Shown here: piece by piece, positions 38,738-51,133 of the stretch | How the letters are laid out: each line of letters begins with the position of its first letter | How positions within the stretch are numbered: the stretch's first letter is position 1 | Assembly: GCF_008831285.2 (NCBI RefSeq) | Contig: NC_045139.1 | Location: 4,130,704 to 4,190,703, forward strand | DNA from: Nymphaea colorata | Lineage: Eukaryota > Streptophyta > Magnoliopsida > Nymphaeales > Nymphaeaceae | Reading direction: 5' to 3' | Length of the DNA stretch: 60,000 nucleotides | Notes under the pieces: model-generated | The model's input: the letters and a program-made list of their open reading frames with translations, nothing else | Told to the model about the DNA's origin: nothing | The model's database searches: none | Translations under genes and position numbers: made by a program

Positions 38738-39834
38738 TGAAACAGTTTTGTGTCTATGGATTCTCACCGTCCAAGTATTTCAGCTTTTAAGTTCAGTCAT
38801 TTTTTGTAATTCTTTTTAAGAGTCATTTGGCAGCAACGACACTGCGTAAGTGTTCCATGAATGTATGCCGAGGATTGGAGGCAAATTCATGAAACATTAA
38901 AATAAGTGTGCCACAAATCCACATTAATATTTGGCGAAGATTTATTGGACACTCACATAGTGCTTGTGCTGCCACACAACCCCATAAGGGCCATTTGGAA
39001 ACAATAAGATTATGTTATTGTCTCATGCACCTTACCCAAAAACTGGTTGAATTCAGCAAACACTTTAAAAGGTTTTATAAATCTGCCCACTTTTTAAAAG
39101 CAGATTCATAAAACACTAACAGTGTGTTAGTGATTCCAAACAGCCCCTGGCTTGGCCTTATCGGCTTTGATGTTTTCTTGAAGACTTTGCTGTTTCTCTT
39201 TGGAGAGGAGCTACACCTACACAATGGTGCTTCCAACGTGGCTTTTGGTTTTTAAACAGTACCAGAAGCCTTCTTCCTTTCTTGAGAGTTTTTATTTTTG
39301 ATGCACCTATCATATACTTTTTGATAACAAAGGTTGGGATCGGATTCTTTGATTATTTAGCAACAAAAAGGCAGAAAGACTCGTTTCCCTGCAGCTATGA
39401 TATTACTGGAACCATTTGGATGTAAGCAAAATGTTAAAATTTATGAAGCTTTCAATGGCTATATAGATCAGAATTTATAAGCAATGAAGGTTCAATGTGT
39501 TTTATTTTTTGAAAATATATGGGGTTCATAAAATCACGTTAGTTCATACAACGGACTCCAACGATGTTCTCATTATGCAATATGGCCATTCAAATCTCAT
39601 TTATCAGTTTTTGAATTTGCAAAAATGGCTGGTAGCTAGATGATGGGCGACGCGGGACGGTCGTATGTATGTATATATATATATATATATATTGGTAAAA
39701 ACCAAACACTTGGGTAAGACAAAAATCAGACCCATAAAAATTAATTAAATATATTTTTTTTTTCAATTCAGCATTATATATGATCTTAAGAGCGATTTGG
39801 TGAGAAACTTTTATTAAGTTAGTCATTTTCTTAC
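38526..39834. other. no gene seen
   Basis: Spacer with TA/GA compound arrays at 38699-38738 and a TA array near 39670-39691. Homology to the 59 kb bHLH gene begins just after this block. Confidence 0.4.
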
Positions 39835-40065
39835 TTAAAGCCTCAAAAGCAAGTGGCCCACTGAATCTCCTGAGTTCATATCAGAGCCAAAACGAAGGAG
39901 AGGGTCAGGGACGAGAGAGGTTTCAGTCTCATAGCCAAAAAACCCTAGGTCCATAAAGCGAGAGTCCTCTTCTGATAGGGAAAAGATCGAAGAATTTTGG
40001 AAATCTATAAACTGACCTATGGTGTCACTGAAACACTCACAACTGTTAAGATCAGGAGGCTTCAT
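39835..40065 (-). pseudogene. 5' fragment of a bHLH gene (gene C)
   Basis: The ATG at 40065 opens MKPPDLNSCECFSDTIGQFI, closely matching the first exon of gene B (59109, with CFSDTIDQFIDF) and the frame of gene A (FSDTTDEFL). The match continues through SEEDS..MDL.F.GYE.ET....DPL..FGSDMNS.DSVGHL. A 2-nt insertion relative to gene B then shifts the frame and a stop follows after LLLRL. Homology to gene B ends about 10 nt later, so the basic, helix-1, helix-2 and tail exons are missing. It is a truncated duplicate in inverted orientation. It retains the ATG and upstream region, so it could still be transcribed. Confidence 0.8.
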
Positions 40066-40921
40066 GGTGAAGAAGAAACTTTTTCAGGGGAGGCGGCAGA
40101 TTGAGGCATGCATGCAAGAACCAGCGGAGAGGGTGAACAAATAAAGTGGATAACTTGGTGCCACAATGTGAATGGAATTTGTCGCTTTATCTTTTCTGAA
40201 CATCAGATTCTTTGTCTTTTTAACGTGGATCAAGATTACTTTCATGCGGCGCGGCCAGTGCTGATGATATCTGCGGTTTGCAATTAAATTCGAACAATTA
40301 AAAAATTTGAGTTCTATTGCTCGATTGCACAAAAATTAACGCAGATTCCTTGCACCCAATTCATTATCTGGCATCAAATAGTTGCAGACTAGGCGTCGAT
40401 CCATCCACCTGAAAATTATGTCATCTGTATCTAGTGCATTTTTTGTTCTGTATAATAGTAAGGTCAGGAAAGGCGTAATTTTCTCTGTCAGTTCCTTCAG
40501 ATAGAAGTTCTAGGGGCTTCTGTTAAGGTCATTCTGTATTACAGCCGAACAGGAAATACCGCCATGACCATTGATTTTCAGATCGGTGTACTGCCATCAA
40601 CATACGGACAAGCCTACCACCGAAATATTTGTGGTTCTTGGCTTGTTTTGAGTGAAACATAGTACCCTCTTCTCATTTTGGTTCCTAGAGCAGTGAGTGA
40701 AACCAGTGCACTGAAAGTCTGAGATATATCTGGAACTTACTAATTTATCTGGATATTTTCATACTTCCACATAAACTCCTGCTGTTTTTCAGAAAATTAC
40801 CTATTTCGAGATATCCATGGCATGCTTGATGCTGCCCATTTCAGAGTTTCCTCTACAGCAAACATTTCCTGTTGAAAAACTTTCTAGGAGTCAAGCTTCA
40901 TATATTTAAAAACCTTGCAAA
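39855..40921 (-). repeat. inverted duplicate of the gene B promoter and first exon
   Basis: Read on the minus strand, this segment aligns over its full length with 58279-59330 on the plus strand, by eye about 85-90% identical with small indels. Shared landmarks from upstream to downstream are ATATGAAGC(T/C)(T/C)GACTCC, TTTTTCAACAGGAA, GAGGAAACTCTGAAA, ACTTTCAGT(G/A)CACTGG, CTGCGTTAATTTTTGTGCAA, CCATTCACATTGTGGCACCA and TTTCTTCTTCACCATGA. Confidence 0.85.
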
Positions 40922-41186
40922 AGGGAGGTGGTTCCCTTACAATTAATTTTTGCCGTCACTTTGTAGTTTCTATTGCCCAAGAAAGCTAGCGTTTTGTAAA
41001 TAAATATCAAACTACGTGACAACCTTTCACCTGACTAGAAAGTTTGTTGTTGATTTATACCGAGGGATGCTTGTGGTGGGCAGTGGGCAGAGATAGGTGG
41101 GGGTTCTGTGGGGCGTATCTAATCTGACACTTTGAATTTACATGTTGAACCTTTCAGTTATATGGGGCAGTCTCGCGAGACCCAGG
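40922..41186. other. no gene seen
   Basis: Spacer between the duplicated segment and a TIR element. Confidence 0.4.
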
Positions 41187-41374
41187 TAGGGGTGGAGCCA
41201 TAAATTTTGTGAGGGGGCCCGAATTATTGTTTCTAAATTTTGAATAAGATCAAAATATCATTTTTCAAAATTTTTATATAAAACAAGTGAAATTTTTTAA
41301 AATTTACATATAAATTTGAAAAAAATTGAGGTGGGGCCAAGACCCAAGTGGGCCCTACCTTGGCTCTGCCCCTA
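41187..41374. mobile_element. hAT-like non-autonomous element
   Basis: The left end TAGGGGTGGAGCCA is inverted relative to the right end TGGCTCTGCCCCTA (12 of 14 positions). The flanks ACCCAGG and AACCAGG could be a 7-8 bp target duplication. The interior shares TTGTTTCTAAATTTTGA with the copy at 34928-35124. Confidence 0.6.
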
Positions 41375-43738
41375 AACCAGGTTACAGACCCAATGCCCAT
41401 TGAAAATTGGTTAACTATATACTTAGTGTTCCATAAAAAAAAAAAGAAAAATTTTGACTCTATCCCTGACCACAAGAATACATACTTGTGGGGATGAGCC
41501 TATTATAAGGTGAAATATAAGTTTAGAGGCATTAAAGTGTTTGCTTTAGAGGCCGTATGGCAGTTGGAACAATTGTATACTATTCTCTAAATCTAATCAA
41601 AAGAGTGTTCATTGATTTATGAAATATTTATATCTCATGAATCTGCACTTTTTTATGGTCAATTCATCGAATAGCAAATAGTATGTAACTATTCCAGCTG
41701 CCACAGAGCCCGTTAAGATTAAATAATACAGCGTACAATACTAATAAAAAAGATTATGAAAATATGAACATATATAATTGAACTGACAAATTATAAGCAA
41801 ACACGAATATAGAGAAACATTGTTTAACTGCTTTAATAAAGAGTTAACAATTGGATAATGCAAGAAATGAAGGTAAAGCTCGGGGCTCTTTAAGGTATCC
41901 TTCATATCTTAATTGAATGTTTAATGTACACGAAAATAGAGAAACAATGTTTAACTGCTTCAATAAGGAGTTAACAATTACATAATGCAAGAAAAGAAGG
42001 TAAACCTCGGGCTATTTAAAGTATCCTTCATATCTTAATTGAATGTTTATTTACCTATCTTTTTCCATTTAACTTTCTTTTCATTGGAGATGTCAATGAC
42101 TTCTTGTATATAAGATGCACTCAATTCAAATATGATATCCGATATTACTTGGAGAAAAGGAAGGTTGAGAGAAAAGTTCAACGTGATGACTAATCACATT
42201 GGAACGATCAGTAGACTATTTTCGATACCCAAATCAAATAATGCGTAGGCTTCATGTTAATAGCCAACTCTGCAGTATCTAAGAATTTATTTTTAAATTT
42301 CTCAAACTTTTTCATATTAGATCATTGATATATATATATATATATAGTTCTGTCACATTGGATTTTCCATATACGGTTCATGTTGGATGATAACTGACCC
42401 CTTGAATGCCCGAGGTGTGATCAATCCAAAGTAATCAAAATTTGATGTGAAGTAATTAATATATAGCATCAATTGTCATTTGCCAAAAAAACCGTATACC
42501 ATCATCCAATTTTCTCTATTCAGATTGGCATCTAAATAAATATTTCTGAAAACTCTTCTAACGTTTGATGGTATGACAAGAAGCATGCATAAGTTTGAAA
42601 TTTTTGTTTTAACCACTTCATTTGTAGGTAATCCAAGTGCTTAAATGTAACAACCTAAACCTAAACATGCTTTCATAAGATTTTCGGTAAAAATTTGCCT
42701 TGGTAGAAGGGTTAGGACATGAACAGAAACTTAAACTTGCCACACTTACAAGCCCATCATCCATTTGCCGGCATCATCTCTTCTGAAATTTGTCACCGAA
42801 AGCCATTCAAGAACTTGAATTTGTTAACATGCTTGCAATAGATATCCTTGCTCAAGCGAAGACCATTCTATATATGACTCATGGTTGGTCTAATTTAACC
42901 AACACTGGTACCCCAAACATGAAAGAAAGTGGTCGAGTTACTGAGTGGAGTTGCAAACTGGTAGGATTCGACAGAGCAAAATTTGTTGGAAGTTGGATAG
43001 AAATCTGATTTGGTACACACTACAAATTGACAACAATCCTCCAAACCAGATCCACTCCAAGACAGACAGACGCAATCCTGTGAAATAGATATGATCTTGT
43101 AGAACCAGCAATCTGGCTAACAACAGAGCTGCATCTCTGCATGAAAACAGTGCATGACAGCTAAAGGATTGGAAACTGGTTCCAAGAGTATTGCTTTCCC
43201 ACTTCTGGAGAGCCCGAATTTATTGGAAAAGTTTATCCATTCAGTAAGCGTTCTTTACTTTCCAAGAAATTTGTTACAAATGAAAGATTCTAACCCGTTG
43301 ATAGAAAATGACTGGCTAAGTAACATGAACCCTTCAAAAAGGTTGCCACACCTGAGTAATACAGCAACTGACGATTTGCTTTTTGAATCACTGTTAAAAC
43401 CATAGCTAGATAATTGTAAACTGTGTTGTTTGTGGATAATTTTATATCTTATATGTACAAATCCTCACAGCACCAGAACCTCAACCCCGTTCTCGTCACT
43501 CAAAGCTACAAATCTTAAATGAATGGAGGCGTATAAAACAAAAATAACAATGCATCCCTGACCGTCATGAGTGGACAATCGACTTCCAGCTGTTCCAGCC
43601 AAGGTTTATGCATGCTCAACATTTAACACAATGTGTAGGAAAAGGATCAAGACAGATTTAGATACATAAATTAAGCATGCGTACATACTCTTATTATAAG
43701 AAATTACGAAGTATTACAGGAGGATCTCAAAGCCAGGG
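41375..43738. other. spacer with unidentified open frames
   Basis: AT-rich up to about 42600. Two plus-strand frames at 42790-43008 and 43154-43405 (the latter starts with ATG, 83 aa, ending TATDDLLFESLLKP) are somewhat protein-like, but I recognise neither. They lie tail-to-tail with the epimerase gene. A (TA)n array is at 42328-42346. Confidence 0.3.
41804..42050. repeat. 127-bp tandem duplication
   Basis: Copies 41804-41930 and 41931-42050 share AGAGAAACA(T/A)TGTTTAACTG, GAGTTAACAATT, AATGCAAGAAA and TATCCTTCATATCTTAATTG. They differ by scattered substitutions and small indels. Confidence 0.85.
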
Positions 43739-46457
43739 TCACGTACTCCCATTGACGTCCCAATTGAGAAATCCTCCATGGCCCCTGGTATTGTTGAATG
43801 TATATACAGCTCCAGAGACTGAAACAGTGAATAAACCATAGTTTAGAAATCAGTCACGAATCACTGTTCATGATGCACAGTGTTGTCAACAAATGAGAAT
43901 TTACAAGAATGAGAAAAGAAAATTCCAGATTATAGTGACAAAAAATCGCATCATTCACTGGGAAATCAAGCCATGTAGAAGCATACCATCATAGCCACCA
44001 ATTACTGGATCTTCTGCAAGGAGAAGAGGCGTATCCAGATCAACAAACCTGCAGAAACAAAGCCTTAGATACAAGCAAAAATCTAGGAATGGAACAACAC
44101 CCAAGTACACAGATTTGTTGGAAATCAGTAAAACTAAAACAACATCAAACTTCAGGAGGCATAAACAGCTACTTGAAGCATCCAAGTCCAGCAGCTAAAT
44201 GACCAGAAAATCCCATAGCTAGTCGAGTTTCGACCATGCCACCGATCATCAATGCTAGGCCAGCATTTTTGGCTGCCTCAATAATCTCAAGAGCACCAAT
44301 AACTCCAAATTTGGCAATCTTTATATTGATCACATCCGCAAGATTTCTGTATATAATGCTTTTAACATCAAGAATGCTGCGGCAGCTTTCATCTGCTGCG
44401 ACAGAAACGCCATATTTTTCTTTGGCAACCTTGCTAACATTACCAAGGCCTTCCCAGTCGTCCCGGTGCACAGGCTGCTCAAAGAGAATCGGGGCAACTC
44501 CCATTTCTACAAAAGAACAAAGAGATATGATGATGACAATGCCCATAGATGATAACTAAAGAAATAGAACAGAACCACTAAAACAATCATTATTGAGTAT
44601 CATGACAAAGATGAATCCTGTGAGGAAGCCTTGCCCTTGTAAAGATATGTCGTGTTTATTGACCCAAAAATTATGGACTTAAAAGGGTTGAAGCAGTGCA
44701 AGAATCAGAACAAGAAAAAAACATGATGTGAAAAATCAACCCGAAAAGTTTCTTAATCAAATATTCGTACAGGCTTTAAGTATCAACTGAGATCAAACAT
44801 TTGCACATGTACATGTGTGCTATGTGCACTGCACACGAAGAAATAGAGATGCATAAGAAGGCTAAAGCTTCTCATTCAAAAACTGGTTACTTGTTTAAGC
44901 AGAAATATAACTTGGTGGATTACCGAAGTTACTTGGACAACCTACCATTTAGCTTCTCAAGAACTTCAATTGCTTCATCTGCAGTGTAGCCTTCATTTGC
45001 ATCCAAGATAAATGAAAAATCTGGATGTGCTATTTTTATAGCTCTCAAAACTTCTATATCCGCATTCACGTTTTTCCCAACCTTAAGCTTCAAAGTTTTA
45101 AACCCCTGCTTGGAGTACTCTGTAGCAAGTGTGGCTGCTTCAGCGGGTGAGACAATTGGAATCTGCACATCCAGACGAAGGATGAAACAATTGCGCAAAA
45201 CTTCAACAAGGGTAACAATTAGTAGTCCGCTCGTCCGCAGTACTTACAGTAATATCAGTTGTAAGGGAGTTTGAAGCACCACCAAATAGTCTCCAAAGAG
45301 GAACCCTTACGCTATTAGCCACTGCATCAATAAGAGCCATCTCAACTCCTGCTCTAACCTAGAGAACATTGCAAAAAAAAGCTTGAGACCTTTCGTGGAT
45401 TTATACCACGCACGAGACACCGACAAGTTCACTGATGAAGCTATGTTAGCAGTGGTGCAGAAGGGGAAAAATTTTGAAACCTCAAATATGTTCTTATTGG
45501 TGACGCCAAACGCGAAAAAAAAAAGAAAGTTGACAGTTGACTAGAATGTATTGTGAAGGAATTTAGTCCAAGGATTTAAGAAATGGAAAAAAATTTTGAG
45601 CTCTTTCAGTTCTATATAGATTTGCTGTGTCTTGCCAATCATATAATTTATCTAATCTAATTAGCCCGCTAATTTTGTGAATAACCAAGCGTTTTTATGG
45701 CTAAAGGGATCTCCCTCTGTTTTGAACACTTAAAACGATGGATTCTCTTTCCTCTTGCTCCCCCATCAAGTACAAGCACACCCCATATTCTCACTGTGAA
45801 GTAGTAGAAAGTCAGAATTTTAACCCCAAACGCCCAATGATTCGACCAACACCAACAAAAAAAACACTCAGCCTGAGGACATGGGGATCACAGCTCACCA
45901 AAAAGAGAAACGAAGAAAAAAGGAAGAGAAAAGGAGAAAGAAGAAAGAAACCCAACTCTATCTCTTGGTTCCTAGATACTCACTGAAGCAAATGCATGGC
46001 CAGGAAGCAACTGATTGATGTCGCTCAGGAGATAATCCAGAGTCTTGGGATGAGCCTTCTTCAAGAAATCACAAGCCTCCTCTGCTTTATCAAACGCCAG
46101 CGGCTGGTCCTCTGCCGTAACGGAAGGGAGGATCGGCGCTTCTCCCCATCCAACACTGCCATTACTCAATTCGACTCTGATTGCCACGTTCTCCACCTTC
46201 ACCAATTCTGAAGAGGCAATTGTGAAGGGAGAGATCAATGGCACATCAAGAGGCCGTCCCTCCGCTTGCTTCACATCGATGTTGAAGGTCTCCCTCAAGC
46301 TCTGGAACCCGAAACTCGTGGTGGAAGTCATGCTTCTGCAGACGATTGTGGGAGAAAACTTATGGGGATTTCGAGAGGAAGAAGATGACCCATCAGGGAT
46401 TCTGAGGAGACGAACAGGGAGCAAATGGGAGTAGGCAAGAGCGGCCATCCTGTACAC
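43739..46457 (-). CDS. L-Ala-D/L-Glu type dipeptide epimerase, probably plastid
   Basis: Enolase-superfamily enzyme expected to epimerise the second residue of dipeptides such as L-Ala-Glu, a peptidoglycan-related activity in bacteria. Exons in order: 46457-45984, 45358-45248, 45162-44946, 44506-44173, 44048-43987, 43818-43739. All borders are GT-AG and the phases fit exactly, giving 425 aa. Residues 1 to about 50 are Ser/Arg-rich, like a plastid transit peptide. The N-terminal capping domain follows, then the barrel with the Lys-x-Lys motif (KLKVGK, Lys220/Lys222), metal ligands Asp249 (LDANEGY), Glu277 (FEQPVH) and Asp306 (ADES), and the second catalytic Lys330 (NIKIAKFG). The C-terminus VSGAVYTFNNTRGHGGFLNW is typical of plant members. 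A second ATG at 46448 is an alternative start. No frameshift or missing residue is seen. Exact substrate preference cannot be read from sequence; other dipeptides are possible. Confidence 0.93.
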
Positions 46458-46540
46458 TGGGAAGAGAAGAAAAAGAAACTATTAGTTGAGCTTTTCTTGT
46501 AGTCCCTGCAGATGCCAGACTCCATTGTTTTTTTGCCTTC

Positions 46541-46546
46541 TTTATA
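46541..46546 (-). promoter_or_regulatory. TATA box candidate of the epimerase gene
   Basis: On the minus strand GAATATAAAGAAGG lies 84 bp upstream of the ATG, at a distance that gives a short leader of about 50 nt. Confidence 0.45.
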
Positions 46547-46559
46547 TTCCACTCTCCGT

Positions 46560-48071
46560 CTCCTTTTCCCCTTCTCTTCCTCGTGATAAAAGACTGCACC
46601 TCTCCTCCATGGCCTCCGGTTCACAGTCATGGTAGTGATTTAATATGTTTTCTCGAAAAGGAGATCCGAGTGGGGACGGTTTTGCGTGGATGATTAGGTA
46701 AACAGTACATCTTTATTAAAATTTGTCCGATTTGATCGCGAGAACCTTCAATAATTGAGGTAATTACGGGAGAAAACAGGTTTCCAAACATTATTTGCTT
46801 TGACCACTGAGTCAGTGAGTTGGCTCTGATATTCAGCTAGAAAAAGAGTTTCTTATATTTTCCTTTGATCATTTCTCCGAGCTGATTTTTATGAATTCTA
46901 GTTTTATGTCTAAGGAATATCTTTGAGGACTTCTCTTGGAGAAAACAATGTATACTGTTTTCTTTTCACATTTCAAAAAGAAAGGTTATCTATACTTTCA
47001 AGAAAGACTTTGTCAGATCAAGAATCATGGTGACAAAATAAAACTTTACCGTTGCAAAATTTTCAAATTTTTAATTTACTCCCTGTTAAAGTTTTGAAAA
47101 ATGTAATTAACCCCTGTCAAAAAAATCATTTAATTATGCCATCTTCAAGTTGGACCCTCCTCATAAAAAAATTGTTCATGTAGATAAGTGAATGTGAAAC
47201 CCACTTTACATAATAATAAAGAAAAAACACGCTCTGCACTAAAAAAAAATCATTTGATTGCTTGAGTTTTAGAAATAAGATCCCAGCCAATTGGGAAAAA
47301 AAGAAATGCAATCACGAAAAGGATGCAGCAAATTGAAAATGTTTGAACTTGATTCTGAACTTACTATTTTGCCACAGTGGCCTCTTTGTAGTTATATCAG
47401 TAAATTATTCCGAAAAAAGGAACGGCATCTTCCCAATTGGCACTAGTTTTTAGTTAAATCAGTAAATTATTCTGCAAAAAAGTAGACAGCATCTTCTCAA
47501 TTGGCCCTAATTTGGTCAGTACACGAATTATAGATAGCTACAAATACCTACAATTTTTTTTCCCAGTTTGTGGTGAAAGGCACTGTCATGGTTTAATTAA
47601 TGCCCACATCTTTTGGAAATTAATTTTTTTAATGTTTAGGTTAAGGAAACTCTATGCAAGAGTCCGAAGCCCTTTCTCTTTTTTAGTACTTTCTGTGCGG
47701 TTTAGAGCTGTTTTAAGATCTGAGTGAACCAATGGTAACCTGTTATAATATCCTACTACCACCATTTGCAATTCAAAAACTTAGTGGATGACTATCGGAA
47801 TCTGGCCCAATGCTTGTATTTAAAACAAAATATAACATTCTAGTAAGTCTATAAGTGCCATTTAACATAAATTATGTTCAAATTCAAGTTGTTTTTATGA
47901 AAAATATTGATTTTTGTACTATAAGAGTTCATTGTTTCTACTATAAGAAACATTATAAATTCAAGAAATGATTTAACTTAATACATGTTTGTCATGAAAG
48001 AATTCTTAAGATCACATCCATACAATTAAATTGTAAAACAAAATAGTTTAACAACCAATTATGAGGCTTTG

Positions 48072-48106
<35 letters not shown>

Positions 48107-49646
48107 TAGAGAATGAGAGAGAGAGACCTCAATAGTTGTCAATAGCAAAATAAAGGAAGTATATATGATGACGGCGTTGCACCTAATACCCCAAATAACT
48201 ATACTTTAAAGACCAAATGCGTGAGGTCGGTGTTTGTTAACTCAATTGGATGGTTGGATACCAATATGCTCCAAGATACAGACGAAAAAGAGTGATTCAT
48301 CACTTAGTATTGTCTAGTGGCCAGATTCATAGGCGTTTGTGATGTTAATCTTCTAGTTGTAGTTGGGGATAAACTTTACAGAAATTTTTAAATGACTATC
48401 AATGTTTTGCATTTATTTAATTCATTTGTGCACCAAAATTTTAAGGTTTTCAAATGCTCAAAGCCATTTGGTTTCGATCATACCTAAACTATGCATACAA
48501 TTCTTTTTGTTATAATAATTTTATGCGTCAATTTGATGTACCCAACTAGTTTACCGATGCATATTTCCTTAATTCCTAAGGTTTAAGGTTGGGCTTGGCT
48601 GATTTTACGGTGTCTAAAAACTCCATATTTTTTGGAGTAGGAAACATGATGTGATTATAAATATTATTTTTAGATCTAACAATAAAATGTTGGCAATATA
48701 TATATATATATTCAAAGTGCCAGACAGTGAGAGCTAGCTTCAAGTACTAAATTATATTTCATGAAGGCAGGCTGGATGAATTTCGTTTTAAAAGATGCCA
48801 TCCAATTAGATTTGAATTTGGATTCAGATTTGAGTAAATATTCTGGATTCGAATCCAGATTCGAATTAGTTTTCTATAAGGATTCTATATCCAATGTCCA
48901 TATATCTTAAAAGTTGCATCCTTAACATATCAAAAAGAGGTTTCGATTCTATTTAAAGGTTAGATTCAGGTTTGGATATAAATATAAAATTAGATTTATA
49001 TAGATCAGATATGAATAGTGAATTTGGATTCAGATTCGAATATAGTAAGTATTTTTCGTTAAGCGCATTTAAATTAGAATTGAATTCAAATATGTGAACA
49101 TCCAAAAGAACATATATGAAAAAGTGAACATTCAAAAAAACAAATATAAAAATTATCTGCTTTCAATTCTAATTCAATCCATTGACATCTCTCTAATTAA
49201 GTTAAGTTACCAATAAATTTAATGCTCAATGTTTTGGCCCTGCTGCATGACACGAAGCTTCTACTGGTGGCCCAAGGTACCGGCCACCGTGTCATGCAAG
49301 CTAAGGGAGCTCGGCACATCGACTGCCGAGAATCTCCTACCATTGACAGCAACCTCCATTGAGGTAATCTACTTTGGTACGTATTAGATCGAACCAAGAA
49401 GTTGGACTCATCTCACCTCACTTGCCCTACCATGCAACAGTTTGCCTGCACCAGGCTAATCATCTTTATGACTTTCACTATCAACATTCAACAAGGGCTT
49501 CAGTAAGTGAAGCCTAAATTCAATAGATGTTGCTGCAAACCGACCTAAGCAGAATACACCAAATAAAGAGGTAATTAGCCTTTATTTGTTAAGCACATGC
49601 TGAAAGGAGAAGCTAGCTAAGCAAGAGTTCAGCATTCATATATGTG
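46560..49646. other. gene-free block upstream of the epimerase
   Basis: The first few hundred bases are presumably the epimerase promoter. Near-duplicate phrases (CAGTAAATTATTC(T/C)G, AGCATCTTC(T/C)CAATTGG) recur at 47400-47510. A TA/GA array is at 48077-48126. The segment 48770-49195 is a copy of the ATTCAAATC/GGATTCAGATT dispersed repeat with imperfectly inverted ends (AGATGCCATCCAATTAG left, ATTCAATCCATTGACATCT right). The GC-richer piece 49200-49400 shows no recognisable protein. Confidence 0.4.
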
Positions 49647-50035
49647 CAATCAAGGAAATATATCTACACGAATCTTGAACGGATCACTGCCACGACTTAG
49701 TGTGTTTTACCTGTGGATTATAAATGGTCCTGAAGCATGTTCTGTAAACCCAAGGAAAGCAAGCACAAGTGGCCAGTGGTCTCTCTTAAGAGCAGTGGAA
49801 TGAACCACTCACTTTTAATTTCATCAAAAAGAAAAGAAAAGATATTATACCAATCAAGGAAATATATCTACACGAATCTTGAAAGGATCACTGCCATGAC
49901 TCAGTGTGTTTTACCTGTGGATTATAAATGATCCTGAAGCATGCTCTGTAAACCCAAGGAGAGCAAGTACAAGTGGTCAGTGGTCTCTCTTAAGAGCAAT
50001 GAAAATTTTATCGAAAAGAAAAGAAAAGATATTAT
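49647..50035. repeat. 204-bp tandem duplication
   Basis: Copies 49647-49850 and 49851-50035 both begin CAATCAAGGAAATATATCTA and end AAGAAAAGATATTATA, with about 90% identity by eye and a deletion of about 19 nt in the second. A short 17-nt repeat (CAGGGTTATATACATC) follows directly at 50042-50075. Confidence 0.9.
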
Positions 50036-50075
50036 ATGAAGCAGGGTTATATACATCAGGGTTATATACATCCCG

Positions 50076-51133
50076 CATGCAAAAAGTTGTACGCCAAATT
50101 ATGTAATGACCATAATACCCCTGTTTATAAAAGGAGAACTTTTTTTTGTATAAGGACAAAAAAGGTAACAAAAAATTTAAAAGTCAAAAAAATACATTTC
50201 TTTTTTAAAAGTTACTAGACTATCTCAACCCCCACCTTTTTTTGTTGGATGCATATATATATTGCGTGCACCGCCCTATGCATGCAACTCCTTCTAACTA
50301 GGTAAAACATGAACCCTATAAAAGGGCAGTTTCCTTTTTTGTGCCCTGTAATATGATTTTTATATTTTTTTTAATAATTAAGGGCCTCATTTTCATGAAA
50401 ATTGCCAAATAAGGGTCTGAAGTGAGATTCTATCAAACCCTATACATTAAAAACATGGGCCGCAAAACTTATTGATCATTACCCTCTATTACTAAATTAC
50501 ATTCTTATCTTTTATCTAGACCTTTTTCTATCTTCCATGTTAACGGAAGTTCATTCGGGCCCTGATTTGATACTTTTTATGAAGGTTTTGTTAAGATATT
50601 TTTTAAATCACAAGTAAAGGGGAAGACCCAGAATGGAAATTAATTTCCTTCATGACTTGACCATGTCGGCCTTGTTCTTTTCCACCAATCCAAAATGGCA
50701 GAGTTTGCACTGTTCTGATTCAATCCACATTCTAGAGATTTCTATTTATAAGAACTGACAAAATATTGAGCTATCCTTTAGTCTCCAGGTGCATATCAAC
50801 GGTCCAAAGAGAATGCACCATTTATGTTTGGATATAGTGACAGATTTAAGAGCTTGTCAGGATCTCCACTCAGTTGTTACATGTAAAGCCAAACGGCATA
50901 TTCAAGAAAATTTTAGTTCACAGCAGCCACGTTACAAGCAATGACACGAATTCTTTTGCCTCCATTACGGAATGCAACGGTGGTAGTGACAGAGAATGTG
51001 AAACTGAAAGATTCCAAACAGCACAAGAGTTTCTCCCATTATATATTCGTTTTCGCTGCAACTGTGGCTTTCACCTTTCATCTGCTCTATCACAACCACG
51101 TTGCCTGTTTACCATGAATTCAGATTTTACCAG
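50076..51133 (+). promoter_or_regulatory. 5' flank and leader of gene A
   Basis: No independent gene was seen. The interval 50860-51130 becomes less AT-rich and contains long open frames without a matching ATG. It ends in a pyrimidine-containing stretch with TTTTACCAG just before the conserved FSDT codons, which could be a 3' splice site. An ATG at 51114 sits where gene B has its start codon but is out of frame here. Confidence 0.35.

Noticed and set aside
44236-44559. Plus-strand 107-aa frame
   Set aside because: Antisense shadow of epimerase exon 5, which carries catalytic residues.
45738-45986. Plus-strand Lys/Arg-rich frame
   Set aside because: Lies in intron 1 of the epimerase gene and derives from purine-rich DNA.
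46328-46630. Minus-strand 100-aa frame overlapping the epimerase start
   Set aside because: A different frame from the epimerase exon 1, with no conserved motif. It covers the leader and transit-peptide coding DNA.
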